Under the pieces are notes generated by a model, which saw nothing but the letters and a program-made list of their open reading frames with translations, ran no database searches and was not told where the DNA came from. The translations under genes were made by a program, and so were the position numbers. 64,000 nucleotides of DNA from Hippasteria phrygiana (lineage: Eukaryota > Echinodermata > Asteroidea > Valvatida > Goniasteridae): positions 620,001-684,000 of the forward strand of contig JAZGUH010000529.1 of assembly GCA_037893225.1 (NCBI GenBank). The letters are read 5' to 3'. Positions 31,701 to 42,667 of the stretch are shown piece after piece (position 1 is the stretch's first letter; the number at the start of each line of letters is the position of its first letter).

Positions 31701-34700
31701 AAAGTTGGATTTTTTCATAACATGTGAGGTACACTTTGTTTTAAAGGGTTAGTGATGTACGCAGCCGAAAAGAAGGCATTATGCAGTGAAAACGGGGTAT
31801 CTTTAACGGGCTAATTGGGCACTAATTAGTGTTTGGCTGAAGCCTATACCAAAATTAAATGTGCCCAGAAGCATGGTCTTGTAGATTATGAAATAAAAGT
31901 TGGATTTTTTCGTAACATGTGCGGTACACTTTGTTTTAAAGGGTTAGTGATGTACGCAGCCGAAAAGAAGGCATTACAATAGTGCAGTGAAAACAGGGTA
32001 TCTTTAACGGGCTAATTAGGCACTAATTAGTATTTGGATGAAGCCTATACCAAAATAAAGTGTGCACAGAAGCATGGTCTTGTAGATTATGAAATAAAAG
32101 TTGGAGTTTTTGATAACATGTGAGGTACACTTTGTTTTAACGGGGTAGTTATGTACGCAGCCGAAAAAACGCATTACAATAGTGCAGTGAAAACGGGGTA
32201 TCTTTAACGGGCTAATTGGGCACTAATTAGTGTTCGGCTGAAGCCTATACCAAAATTAAGTGTGCCCAGAAGCATGGTCTTGTAGATTATGAAATAAAAG
32301 TTGGATTTTTTCATAACATGTGAGGTACACTTTGTTTTAAAGGGTTAGTGATGTACGCAGCCGAAAAGAAGGCATTATGCAGTGAAAACGGGGTATCTTT
32401 AACGGGCTAATTGGGCACTAATTAGTGTTTGGCTGAAGCCTATACCAAAATTAAATGTGCCCAGAAGCATGGTCTTGTAGATTATGAAATAAAAGTTGGA
32501 TTTTTTCGTAACATGTGCGGTACACTTTGTTTTAAAGGGTTAGTGATGTACGCAGCCGAAAAGAAGGCATTACAATAGTGCAGTGAAAACGGGGTATCTT
32601 TAACGGGCTAATTAGGCACTAATTAGTGTTCGGATGAAGCCTATACCAAAATTAATTGTGCCCAGAAGCATGGTCTTGTAGATTATGAAATAAAAGTTGG
32701 ATTTTTTCATAACATGTGAGGTACACTTTGTTTTAAAGGGTTAGTGATGTATACGAAGCAGTGAAAAACGGGTATCTTTAACGGGCTAATTAGGCACTAA
32801 TTAGTGTTCGGCTGAAGCCTATACCAAAATTGAGTGTGCCCAGAAGCATGGTCTTGCAGATTATGAAATAAAAGTTGGAGTTTTTCATAACATGTGAGGT
32901 ACATTTTGTTTTAAATGTTAGTGATGTACGCAGCCGAAAAGAAGGCATTACAATAGTGCAGTGAAAACGGGGTATCTTTAACGGGCTAATTATGCACTAA
33001 TTAGTGTTCGGATGAAGCTATACCAAAATGAAGTGTGCCCAGAAGCATGGTCTTGTAGATTATGAAATAAAAGTTGGATTTTTTCGTAACATGTGAGGTA
33101 CACTTTGTTTTAAAGGGCTAGTGATGTACGCAGCCGAAAAGAAGGCATTATGCAGTGAAAACGGGGTATCTTTAACGGGCTAATTGGGCACTAATTAGTG
33201 TTCGGATGAAGCCTATACCAACATTAAGTGTGCCCAGAAGCATGGTCTTGTAGATTATGAAATAAAAGTTGGATTTGTTCATAACATGTGAGGTACACTT
33301 TGTTTTAAAATCTTAGTGATGTACACAGCCGAAAAGAAGGCATTACAATAGTGCAGTGAAAACGGGGTATCTTTAACGGGCTAATTAGGCACTAATTAGT
33401 GTTCGGATGAAGCCTATACCAAAATTAATTGTGCCCAGAAGCATGGTCTTGTAGATTATGAAATAAAAGTTGGAGTTTTTCATAACATGTGAGGTACACT
33501 TTGTTTTAAAGGGTTAGTGATGTATACGCAGCAGTGAAAAACGGGTATCTTTAACGGGATAATTAGGCACTAATTAGTGTTCGGCTGAAGCCTATACCAA
33601 AATTGAGTGTGCCCAGAAGCATGGTCTTGCAGATTATGAAATAAAAGTTGGAGTTTTTGATAACATGTGAGGTACATTTTGTTTTAAATGTTAGTGATGT
33701 ACGCAGCCGAACAGAAGGCATTACAATAGTGCAGTGAAAACGGGGTATCTTTAACGGGCTAATTAGGCACTAATTAGTGTTCGGATGAAGCCTATACCAA
33801 AATTCAGTTTGCCGAGAAGCATGGTCTTGTAGCTTATGAAATAAAAGTTGGATTTGTTCATAACATGTGAGGTACACTTTGTTTTAAAGTCTTAGTGATG
33901 TACGCAGCCGAAAAGAAGGCATTATGCAGTGAAAACGGGGTATCTTTAACGGGCTAATTGGGCACTAATTAGTGTTTGGCTGAAGCCTATACCAAAATTA
34001 AATGTGCCCAGAAGCATGGTCTTGTAGATTATGAAATAAAAGTTGGATTTTTTCGTAACATGTGCGGTACACTTTGTTTTAAAGGGTTAGTGATGTACGC
34101 AGCCGAAAAGAAGGCATTACAATAGTGCAGTGAAAACGGGGTATCTTTAACGGGCTAATTAGGCACTAATTAGTGTTCGGATGAAGCCTATACCAAATTA
34201 AAGTGTGCCCAGAAGCATAATCTTGTAGATTATGAAATAAAAGTTGGATTTTTTCGTAACATGTGAGGTACACTTTGTTTTAAAGGGTTAGTGATGTACG
34301 CAGCCGAAAAGAAGGCATTACAATAGTTCAGTGAAAAACGGTGTATCTTTAACGGGCTAATTAGGCACTAATTAGTGTTCGGCTGAAGCCTTTACAAAAA
34401 TTATGTGCCCAGAAGCATGGTCTTGTAGATTATGAACTAAAAATTTGAGTTTTTCATAACATGTGTGGTACACTTTGTTTTAAAGGGTTAGTGATGTACG
34501 CAGCCGAAAAGAAGACATTGCAATAGTTCAGTGAAAAACGGTGTATCTTTAACGGGCTAATTAGGCACTAATTAGTGTTCGGCTGAAGCCTTTACCAAAA
34601 TTATGTGCCCAGAAGCATGGTCTTGTAGATTATGAAATAAAAATTTGAGTTTTTCGTAACATGTGAGGTACACTTTGTTTTAAAGGGCTAGTGATGTACG

Positions 34701-36667
34701 CAGCCGAAAAGAAGGCATTATGCAGTGAAAACGGGGTATCTTTAACGGGCTAATTGGGCACTAATTAGTGTTCGGATGAAGCCTATACCAACATTAAGTG
34801 TGCCCAGAAGCATGGTCTTGTAGATTATGAAATAAAAGTTGGATTTGTTCATAACATGTGAGGTACACTTTGTTTTAAAGTCTTAGTGATGTACACAGCC
34901 GAAAAGAAGGCATTACAATAGTGCAGTGAAAACGGGGTATCTTTAACGGGCTAATTAGGCACTAATTAGTGTTCGGATGAAGCCTATACCAAAATTAATT
35001 GTGCCCAGAAGCATGGTCTTGTAGATTATGAAATAAAAGTTGGAGTTTTTCATAACATGTGAGGTACACTTTGTTTTAAAGGGTTAGTGATGTATACGCA
35101 GCAGTGAAAAACGGGTATCTTTAACGGGATAATTAGGCACTAATTAGTGTTCGGCTGAAGCCTATACCAAAATTGAGTGTGCCCAGAAGCATGGTCTTGC
35201 AGATTATGAAATAAAAGTTGGAGTTTTTCATAACATGTGAGGTACATTTTGTTTTAAATGTTAGTGATGTACGCAGCCGAACAGAAGGCATTACAATAGT
35301 GCAGTGAAAACGGGGTATCTTTAACGGGCTAATTAGGCACTAATTAGTGTTCGGATGAAGCCTATACCAAAATTCAGTTTGCCGAGAAGCATGGTCTTGT
35401 AGCTTATGAAATAAAAGTTGGATTTGTTCATAACATGTGAGGTACACTTTGTTTTAAAGTCTTAGTGATGTACGCAGCCGAAAAGAAGGCATTATGCAGT
35501 GAAAACGGGGTATCTTTAACGGGCTAATTGGGCACTAATTAGTGTTTGGCTGAAGCCTATACCAAAATTAAATGTGCCCAGAAGCATGGTCTTGTAGATT
35601 ATGAAATAAAAGTTGGATTTTTTCGTAACATGTGCGGTACACTTTGTTTTAAAGGGTTAGTGATGTACGCAGCCGAAAAGAAGGCATTACAATAGTGCAG
35701 TGAAAACGGGGTATCTTTAACGGGCTAATTAGGCACTAATTAGTGTTCGGATGAAGCCTATACCAAATTAAAGTGTGCCCAGAAGCATAATCTTGTAGAT
35801 TATGAAATAAAAGTTGGATTTTTTCGTAACATGTGAGGTACACTTTGTTTTAAAGGGTTAGTGATGTACGCAGCCGAAAAGAAGGCATTACAATAGTTCA
35901 GTGAAAAACGGTGTATCTTTAACGGGCTAATTAGGCACTAATTAGTGTTCGACTGAAGCCTTTACCAAAATTATGTGCCCAGAAGCATGGTCTTGTAGAT
36001 TATGAACTAAAAATTTGAGTTTTTCATAACATGTGTGGTACACTTTGTTTTAAAGGGTTAGTGATGTACGCAGCCGAAAAGAAGACATTGCAATAGTTCA
36101 GTGAAAAACGGTGTATCTTTAACGGGCTAATTAGGCACTAATTAGTGTTCGGCTGAAGCCTTTACCAAAATTATGTGCCCAGAAGCATGGTCTTGTAGAT
36201 TATGAACTAAAAATTTGAGTTTTTCATAACATGTGTGGTACACTTTGTTTTAAAGGGTTAGTGATGTACGCAGCCGAAAAGAAGACATTGCAATAGTGCA
36301 GTGAAAAACGGGGTATCTTTAACGGGCTAATTAGGCACTAATTATTGTTCGGCTGAAGCCTATACCAAAATAAAGTGTGCCCAGAGGCATGGTCTTGTAC
36401 ATTATGAAATAAAAGTTCGAGTTTTTCATAACATGTGAGGTACACTTTGTTTGAAAGGGTTAGTGATGTACGCAGCCGAAAAGAAGACATTGCAATAGTG
36501 CAGTGAAAAACGGGGTATCTTTAACGGGCTAATTAGGCACTAGTGTTCGGATGAAGCCTATACCAAAATTAAGTGTGCCCAGAAGCATGGTCTTGTAGAT
36601 TATGAAATAAAAGTTGGAGTTTTTGATAACATGTGAGGTATACTTTGTTTTAAAGGGTTAGTGATGA
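28705..36667 (+). repeat. Satellite DNA: about 41 tandem ~200-bp monomers with higher-order structure
   Basis: I counted 41 occurrences by eye of the core around CATGGTCTTGTAGATTATGA. Most are spaced 195-202 bp; some are spaced about 179 bp because a ~21-bp block around CCGAAAAGAAGGCATT is missing. Each monomer has two CTAATTAG palindromes separated by GCA. Higher-order copying is visible: variant GTGCACAGAAGC recurs at spacings of about 1159 and 597 bp, and monomers 23-30 recur as 31-38 with a 1570-bp period. No coding sequence. Confidence 0.93.
33111..36260 (+). repeat. Higher-order repeat, two copies of a ~1570-bp, 8-monomer block
   Basis: Shared rare variants occur at a constant offset of 1570: CCAACATTAAG (33221 and 34791), TTGCCGAGAAGC, CATAATCTTG and GTTCAGTGAAAAACGGTG (34325 and 35895). 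Copy 1 starts near 33111 and copy 2 near 34681. Confidence 0.8.
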
Positions 36668-37498
36668 ACATTATATAATGGAGATCAATGGATGTATAGT
36701 ACACTGTGCTGCTGCGCTTACCGCGCCATTTTCCATGTGGATGGCGTACATGATGCGTAACACTCGGCAGAATCGGGCCAAGTATCACCCAGGTTTTTAT
36801 CGGCGTTTAAATAGTATTCCTAAATTAAAGGTATTAGGCGGAAAGAGAAGGAGCCTGAGGTAACGACCAACATAAGTTTTTGATATTGAGGTTTGTTTCA
36901 TTATTTTGATGCCTTGTAATGCTTGTACGTATCCGCCCCTCCGGAACTAAACATTAAACCCCCCCGCCAGTGAAGTGGTATAGGTCCGTCGGTGCCTGGC
37001 AACATACAGTTTGCTGTCAAAATTACTCGCGCTTTCATTGCCTGTTAGCGGGTGTTAAAAAAAAAAAAAAAAAAATGAAATAAAAAGCGATCATCTTCCT
37101 TGGGATTTGAAGTAGCTGCGCTGGTACTCATGTGGCAAAGGTGGACTGGTCCATGTAAAGAAAGCAGGGGGCGTTAATTCACAGCGTGTCCGCCGCAATA
37201 CTCGCACCGAGATAGCCTGTACGTGCCTGTAACACGGTGGGTCACGTAAAATACATGAACGTAAAGATTTCATTACAGCGGGTGCATTTTTTTAAGATAT
37301 GACCATCAAAGTAGCATGAAATGCATCAGAAATCATGCGTCTTTCAGAATCTGAAGTGGCCATTGTTTGAAAATGGTCAGTTACGTAGCCCGAAGCGTGA
37401 AATGTTTGACCTTCATATGCGTTGTACGCAAAAGTTGTGCGTGTGTGTCTTCCACGTACACGCGCGCGCTTTGTGAAATGAGACTCCACTATTTGTAA
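36668..37498. other. No gene; A-run near 37056-37075
   Basis: Unique-looking spacer right of the satellite, with a run of about 18 A. Short frames on both strands match nothing I know. Confidence 0.4.
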
Positions 37499-37715
37499 TG
37501 CACTAATTAGTGTTCGGCTGAAGCCTATACCAAAATTAAGTGTGCCTAGTAACATGATCTCTCAGACTATGAAATAAAAGCTGGAGTTTTTTTGTAACAT
37601 GTGAGGTACACTTTGTTTTAGATGTTGCATTCACTTTTCACCATTTCTAAAAGCTTTGAAAAATAACAGGAAATGTGATGATTACCATTGGGCAGCTAAT
37701 TGAACAGTAATTACT
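37499..37715 (+). repeat. Isolated, diverged satellite monomer
   Basis: CACTAATTAGTGTTCGGCTG and AAGTGTGCC, then a diverged stretch, then ACATGTGAGGTACACTTTG show one satellite monomer about 830 bp beyond the main block. It is more diverged than any monomer inside it. Confidence 0.8.
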
Positions 37716-37974
37716 TCATCAAAATTAGGAAAATGGTTTATAAAACTGTGGCTATGTTGTGCGTTTTAATATGGCATGAAAAAGTATGGTTTTTTTTTTT
37801 AATGAAAAATTCGTTGAATAAGCGAAGTGAACTTTCTGGAAAATAGATCACCTTTTGCCGCATGCGTTATAGATTTTTCGATTCTTGCTGAATACGCGGT
37901 TGAATCCGCGGCCGATACGAGGCCAGAAATCCGGCCGAATCTGCGGCTAGCTTGAGCCAGGTGGGGGCGCACAG
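37716..37974. other. Spacer left of the array
   Basis: No similarity to the 3' end of the array unit, so 37975 is a real left boundary of the array, not a trimmed unit. The bases just before it read GGGGGCGCACAG. Confidence 0.5.
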
Positions 37975-38448
37975 GGGTGCATGCCACTAAATCTGTGAAA
38001 ATCACTGCGCGCGAGCTCATTAATATTTTGTGATCCCTCCGGTAATTTTGAATAAGAGGTCCCTGGGGCCTATAAATTGGACTGATTGTAGAAATATTTG
38101 TGGAAATCAAGAATTGGTGACCCGTGGCTTCCAACTCGGGGGATTCCGTTCACAAAAAAGACCAATACGTGGGTCTATTTGGCATAGAGGCGGGGGGATA
38201 CATTTAGACCTGGGCCCAGAGATGGGCCACCATTTTAGGGGTGGTTTGTAGGGAGGGGAGTATAAAAAAAAAAGAATTCCTTCAACTCTCATAAATTTGG
38301 AAAGAAAATGATTCTAGGAGTCTTAATCTTTAATTTCCAGTCAAAAAAATATTGCCACCTTACTCCTGAGCGTCACCAGGCGGCGCTATTTCTTTCTACT
38401 TTTGTGTTGGTTACAATGAGCGCCGTATTTAGTGGAGTGGAACCTATA
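37975..38448. repeat. 474-bp leader present only in long units
   Basis: Starts GGGTGCATGCCACTAAATC and ends GGAGTGGAACCTATA. It is present in units 1, 5, 6 and 7 and cleanly absent in units 2-4, where TATTAAA joins directly to TGAAGCC. GGGTGC occurs both at its start and 13 bp upstream in the preceding unit's tail. It lies directly before the endonuclease 5' exon, so it may hold promoter sequence. The small frames in it (about 60-73 codons) are not credible. Confidence 0.8.
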
Positions 38449-38935
38449 TGAAGCCAACATGGCGGCGCCCATATGCCAAGTGTACTCGCCAAAAATAGGT
38501 ATGTTTCATGTTTTGAACTATGAAATCTCACAGAAAACACAGTAATGATTACACACACGATAGAGAACAAAATGGGTTCTGTCTTTCTTTTCTTTTTTTG
38601 CTCTCGCTGTCTTTTTATTCACATACACATTTCAGATGCCTATCCGCCATGTTATCAACATGTTTACATTGGTTGCGCTGAGGCTCGTAAATTTACACGT
38701 GCTCTTTGTTACTGAAAATTAAAGACTTTTGTTGGACAAGTAAGTAGTTTGCCTGCATGGTTTCACCCAATATTTAGACTGAGATGTATATTTATTTATT
38801 TTTATTTGTAGCATGCCCAGGCTAGGGCTATCATGACTGCTGGAGAAAACTTTTGACCAATGGTAGCAAAGGTAAGTTGACCTCACGCTCGCGGTCTGTA
38901 TTGTTTGTTATGCAGATTTCTTAAACCATAGCAAA
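38449..38935 (+). promoter_or_regulatory. 5' leader of the endonuclease gene: YY1-like motif and three apparent introns
   Basis: Begins TGAAGCCAACATGGCGGCGC, a good YY1-type start motif. Consensus splice signals follow: donors at 38499 (ATAG|GTATGT), 38740 (ACAA|GTAAGT) and 38872 (AAAG|GTAAGT), and acceptors ending at 38635 (TTTCAG), 38811 (TTGTAG) and 38915 (ATGCAG). This predicts small exons 38449-38498, 38636-38739 and 38812-38871 before the coding exon from 38916. The ATG at 38459 would give a 39-residue upstream reading frame across the first junction. The same layout is repeated in all units. Confidence 0.6.
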
Positions 38936-39304
38936 ATGGATTCCATCTGGAAGGCCTCAATTAAAAGCAAGATTTTAAGAAAGACTGTACACAGAGGCAG
39001 AAAAAATTGTAGAATATGGACAGGATATGTCCAGCAGAAATATGGCATTATTAATGTTGTCATGCCTGGCTCAAAATCAAATTCACGCACAAGGATGCGT
39101 GTGCACAGGTTGACTTACATTGTTTATTCTGGAGTCCTTGATCTTCCCCGGGGGTATGATGTCAGTCACCTGTGCCACAACTCCTTGTGCGTGAATTTTG
39201 ATCACCTGTCACTTGAGCCACACGCCATCAACACTTCAAGATCTCGTTGTAAGAGATGCCGTTTGTGTTCGGGCCATGGCCCATACAAGGATTGTCTTCG
39301 TTAA
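38936..39304 (+). CDS. His-Cys box (I-PpoI-type) endonuclease, unit 1
   Basis: A 122-residue basic protein. The core reads VSHLCHNSLCVNFDH and then EPHAIN. With H78 as the catalytic His, C80, C85 and H90 fall at +2, +7 and +12, and N99 at +21. This is the same spacing as I-PpoI H98, C100, C105, H110 and N119. A second metal site is offered by C105, C108/C111, H114 and C120, close to the I-PpoI set C125, C132, H134, C138; C25 can serve as the distal first-site ligand. The family (zinc-binding loop of homing endonucleases) makes double-strand breaks with a single metal ion. The start follows a predicted acceptor at 38915. The gene converges on the transposase, with about 97 bp between stops. 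It is shorter than I-PpoI (163). The binding site is unknown. Confidence 0.88.
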   Translation: MDSIWKASIKSKILRKTVHRGRKNCRIWTGYVQQKYGIINVVMPGSKSNSRTRMRVHRLTYIVYSGVLDLPRGYDVSHLCHNSLCVNFDHLSLEPHAINTSRSRCKRCRLCSGHGPYKDCLR

Positions 39305-39401
39305 AATGTAATTAAGGATAACTTTTTGGCTCACCATTAAGTTTGATAACTGAAATTGCTCACCATGCATTTTTTGATGCTACACTTTTTGCTTTTATAA
39401 T

Positions 39402-41414
39402 TCATTTTTGATTGAAACGTATGCTGTAATTGTGCTCACTCTGAATTCTTTGCAAATCCACATCTGGAGGGATTGCTGACTTGGGTTCCAGTTGCCCTTT
39501 CTTGTACAATGACTTGGCACAGTTGTACAAGTTATATCGTTGTGCCCTACACTTTGCCCTTCGTATTTTATAATGTGTGCTCCTAGCCCGTTTGGAATGA
39601 TATTTTTCTTTTCTGTCCATTTCAGCCAGACTTTTGGCAGCTGCAGATCCTGGCAAAACAGGACAACCTGCAGCTTCACACTTGAGGATGATTGAGTTGG
39701 CATGGCCATTGTTGACAAGGTGAACTGCGCTGTGGTCTCTTGAGAGAGCATTTCTGGAAAAGGTTAGTGTCCCTTTTGGATTAGTACTTGAAAAAGCATG
39801 GTTCATGGACTCTGCTTTTTGTGTACTTGTCCCATATCTGGTTTTTTGCATTGCCTCGTGACCAATTCTCTTCTGAATTTTCAGTAAAAGCAGTTTCTTG
39901 TCAGACTCGAGCATTTTCAGTTTTCCCCTAACATGAACAGGAAGGTATGGAAATCTGTAATTGCCATTGCAAACCAAGGACCGCTTTTTGCAAAGGTTGT
40001 GGCGACCTTGGTAACATTCGGGAATGGTTGAGGCAGCCTGTTCAGCCATGTCATACATTTGGGCAAAGTTTCTTCCACATTTCTTGAGGATTGCCCCTGC
40101 TTCTGCTTGTACCCTGTGACTTACATCGTCACCTAACCGGTCTTATATCTTTTTCTTTTCTTTTTTAGTTCTACCAGGCATCATGTCACCACTGAATTTG
40201 GCCCGACTGATTGCAGAACCGAGTGATCGATTTAAGTGAGGTGGGTCAAGAAAGTGTTCTGGCTCGATACCTGCTTTAATTCTCATCTGAGACATAAAAC
40301 CTTTTGCCATACACCCGTCCGCATCGCTTGTTACTCTATCTGCCAACAAGGGTTCCTTACACTCTAGAAGTTTCTTGGCACATTGAATTCCCCCTTCTCT
40401 TTCATCCCCCATGTTGTAATTTGCTGGGCGTGTAGCGCTACAAGAATCTGTGTGCTCGGAACACTTGTTACTGCTGTGTTTGCCTGACATTTGATTTGCA
40501 CATTTACAGAGTTTATTCTCGTGGTGGTACATTACTACCATTTTTTTGGTGGTTACATTCTCACATACTACGTCCCTAGTTTGGGTTGCCGGCACAAATG
40601 GTGTTTTTTTCCGACAGTTTCTCAAGGGGTTATTGTATTGTCTATCTAATTCGACAGCAATCGGTTTTTCTCTGTCATAGCCCTGTAATTCTTGAATACC
40701 TTTGACCAGTTTTCTCTTTTCAGCCATACTTCTATCATTTTCATTGATAATAATGTCCCCACATTTGCTTGCTGTTTTCTGCAGCCCACTGATTGAAGGA
40801 ACAGTTGTACCCAATGCTGTCAAAAGTCGTCTTGCTCCTGTGGCTGCAATACCCGTGTTGAGGAGACCAACTTGGAAGGCCATGTTTGGAGTTGCAGTGC
40901 GTCGGCCTCTGCTGACCTGAGGTATCTCTGAGTACAGCTTCTTCCTTCCTGTCGAGAAGTGGCACTTGTTGCATGACAGCACCTCTGAAACAGCAAGGCC
41001 CCGGTGTGTTTCTTGCTCTGCCTGTAGCTGAGGCCAGCCATCACAGTCAGGATTCGCATGCTGATGGTCCAGTGCAGCTCGAACACTTGTCTCAACTGTA
41101 GTGTTGACATGAACAATTCTGTAGCCGCCTGGGTTCAAGTTGTCAGCTCCTTCCCTCTGGAGTCTGCTTATCGGCGTTATTTCCTCAATTTTCGGTCGCA
41201 GCACCATCACAGTTTTATTAGTTCTGGCACCTGGTGGGTTGTAGAAAGAACCTCGCTCATCTCTGGGAAAGGCCAGTTGCAATTGTTCATTTGTGGGTCT
41301 GATATAGGAAGATGAAACATCAGCCTTTTCTCTTATCAACTGACATGTCAGACCATTGCCTTTTTTAAAATAGGCTTTTTTCCTCTTAAACATGCCCTTT
41401 CTGTAGCGAACCAT
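39402..41414 (-). pseudogene. Mutator-like (MULE) transposase with one in-frame TAA, unit 1
   Basis: A minus-strand frame of about 670 codons from ATG 41414 (strong context CCACCATGG) to TGA at 39402, broken by one TAA at codon 424 (40143-40145). The frame continues unchanged after it: 28 codons and then 218 more. The layout follows the Mutator domain of animal MULEs: a basic N-terminus, HRGLAVSEVLSCNKC (C148, C151), NMAFQVGLLNTGIAATG, then PIAVELDRQYNN (D257), HHENKLCKC, NKCSEHTDSC and VTSDADG (D364/D366), followed after the stop by STQKAESMNH, whose Glu is about codon 535. D257, D364 or D366, and this Glu form a plausible D-D-E set. The C-terminus is basic (KKIQKR, RRAKCRAQR). Cut-and-paste transposition is the family role. 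The stop makes a full protein unlikely unless it is read through or edited. Confidence 0.8.
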
Positions 41415-42180
41415 GGTGGACCTTTCAGTTGGTGAGTAATTATGGTTATGAAGAGTTTTGTTTATTCCATGTCACTATGAACATCTAACAAAAAAATAAT
41501 GGTGCACTAACAATAAACATCCATTGTTACGCACGCCGAGCGTGCCGCGTGGTCACACTAAATTAGACTAGCAAAGCTATTGCATTTCATTCAGTGCATG
41601 CTTAAGTTACTGCTTCCCTGTTGTGCCAATAACCAAAGGCATTTTCTAAATATGAACTAGTTGGTGAAATGAAAATTATTAAATTCATAAAGCAAGTCAA
41701 AATGAATTCGATTTGTGACATTTCTATTTTCTTCAGAGTTTTGGCTTATCTTGCCTAATAGTATAGTTTGAAAAAATGTCTGAAATTCCCCAACCCACCA
41801 ATCTGACCATACTTCCCCCCCCCCCCCCCCCCACCCCACCCCACCCCAGAAAAAAAATGCTTAGGAAAACATTGGATCAAATAAAGAGGTTGCTAATGAA
41901 TTTAGAGTTTACTAGTGCTTGGTTTGTTTTAGTATCTTCAGTGTGTCGTGCATTTTTGTAAAGGAAGAGCTTCCCCTTTTGACTTGACTTTGCATTGGCA
42001 ATACATGCACCTTTGAATAACATGGCAAAAATCTGAGTATGCGGACTAAACTGTAGCGCCCCATTTTAGAACAGCAAGTCTATCGCATTTCATTTTTTGA
42101 AGTGGTTACTGTATTTTAGTTAAATTTTCACTGTTTTGAGGCCCATTTTTTCACCAAAGGCCCCAGTGGGTGCTATTAAA
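41415..42180. other. Noncoding tail of the unit
   Basis: 766 bp right of the transposase start, so it should contain the minus-strand promoter. It holds an 18-C run followed by three CCCCA repeats (41815-41848) and the hairpin near 41532. The same tail closes every complete unit. Small frames here are low-complexity or unsupported. Confidence 0.6.
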
Positions 42181-42667
42181 TGAAGCCAACATGGCGGCGC
42201 CCATATGCCAAGTGTACTCGCCAAAAATAGGTATGTTTCATGTTTTGAACTATGAAATCTCACAGAAAACACAGTAATGATTACACACACGATAGAGAAC
42301 AAAATGGGTTCTGTCTTTCTTTTCTTTTTTTGCTCTCGCTGTCTTTTTATTCACATACACATTTCAGATGCCTATCCGCCATGTTATCAACATGTTTACA
42401 TTGGTTGCGCTGAGGCTCGTAAATTTACACGTGCTCTTTGTTACTGAAAATTAAAGACTTTTGTTGGACAAGTAAGTAGTTTGCCTGCATGGTTTCACCC
42501 AATATTTAGACTGAGATGTATATTTATTTATTTTTATTTGTAGCATGCCCAGGCTAGGGCTATCATGACTGCTGGAGAAAACTTTTGACCAATGGTAGCA
42601 AAGGTAAGTTGACCTCACGCTCGCGGTCTGTATTGTTTGTTATGCAGATTTCTTAAACCATAGCAAA

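Larger units (their letters stand above)
37975..42180. mobile_element. Array unit 1, long form
   Basis: 4206 bp: a 474-bp leader (37975-38448), endonuclease gene (+), transposase (-), then a noncoding tail ending GGGTGCTATTAAA. A short hairpin GCACGC-CGA-GCGTGC sits in the tail near 41532. No inverted termini were found. Confidence 0.85.

Noticed and set aside
28705..36667. CENP-B box in the satellite
   Set aside because: Only the half-site AnnCGGG is present near GTGAAAACGGGG; the TTCG half is missing.
36600..37555. Four 60-87 codon frames between satellite and array
   Set aside because: No family resemblance or coding signs; two of them overlap satellite sequence.
39395..39751. 118-codon minus-strand frame repeated in each unit
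   Set aside because: Overlaps the MULE C-terminal frame in another phase; the MULE frame has the conserved motif and the in-phase continuation.
40059..40145. An intron removing the in-frame TAA of the MULE transposase
   Set aside because: The obvious GT...AG pair around the stop is 61 nt, too short for comfort, and not a multiple of three, so it would break the frame that is otherwise continuous.
37975..42180. Terminal inverted repeats or target duplication for the array unit
   Set aside because: The left end GGGTGCATGCC and the complement of the right end TTTAATAGCACCC do not match, and the right flank of the array is outside the window.
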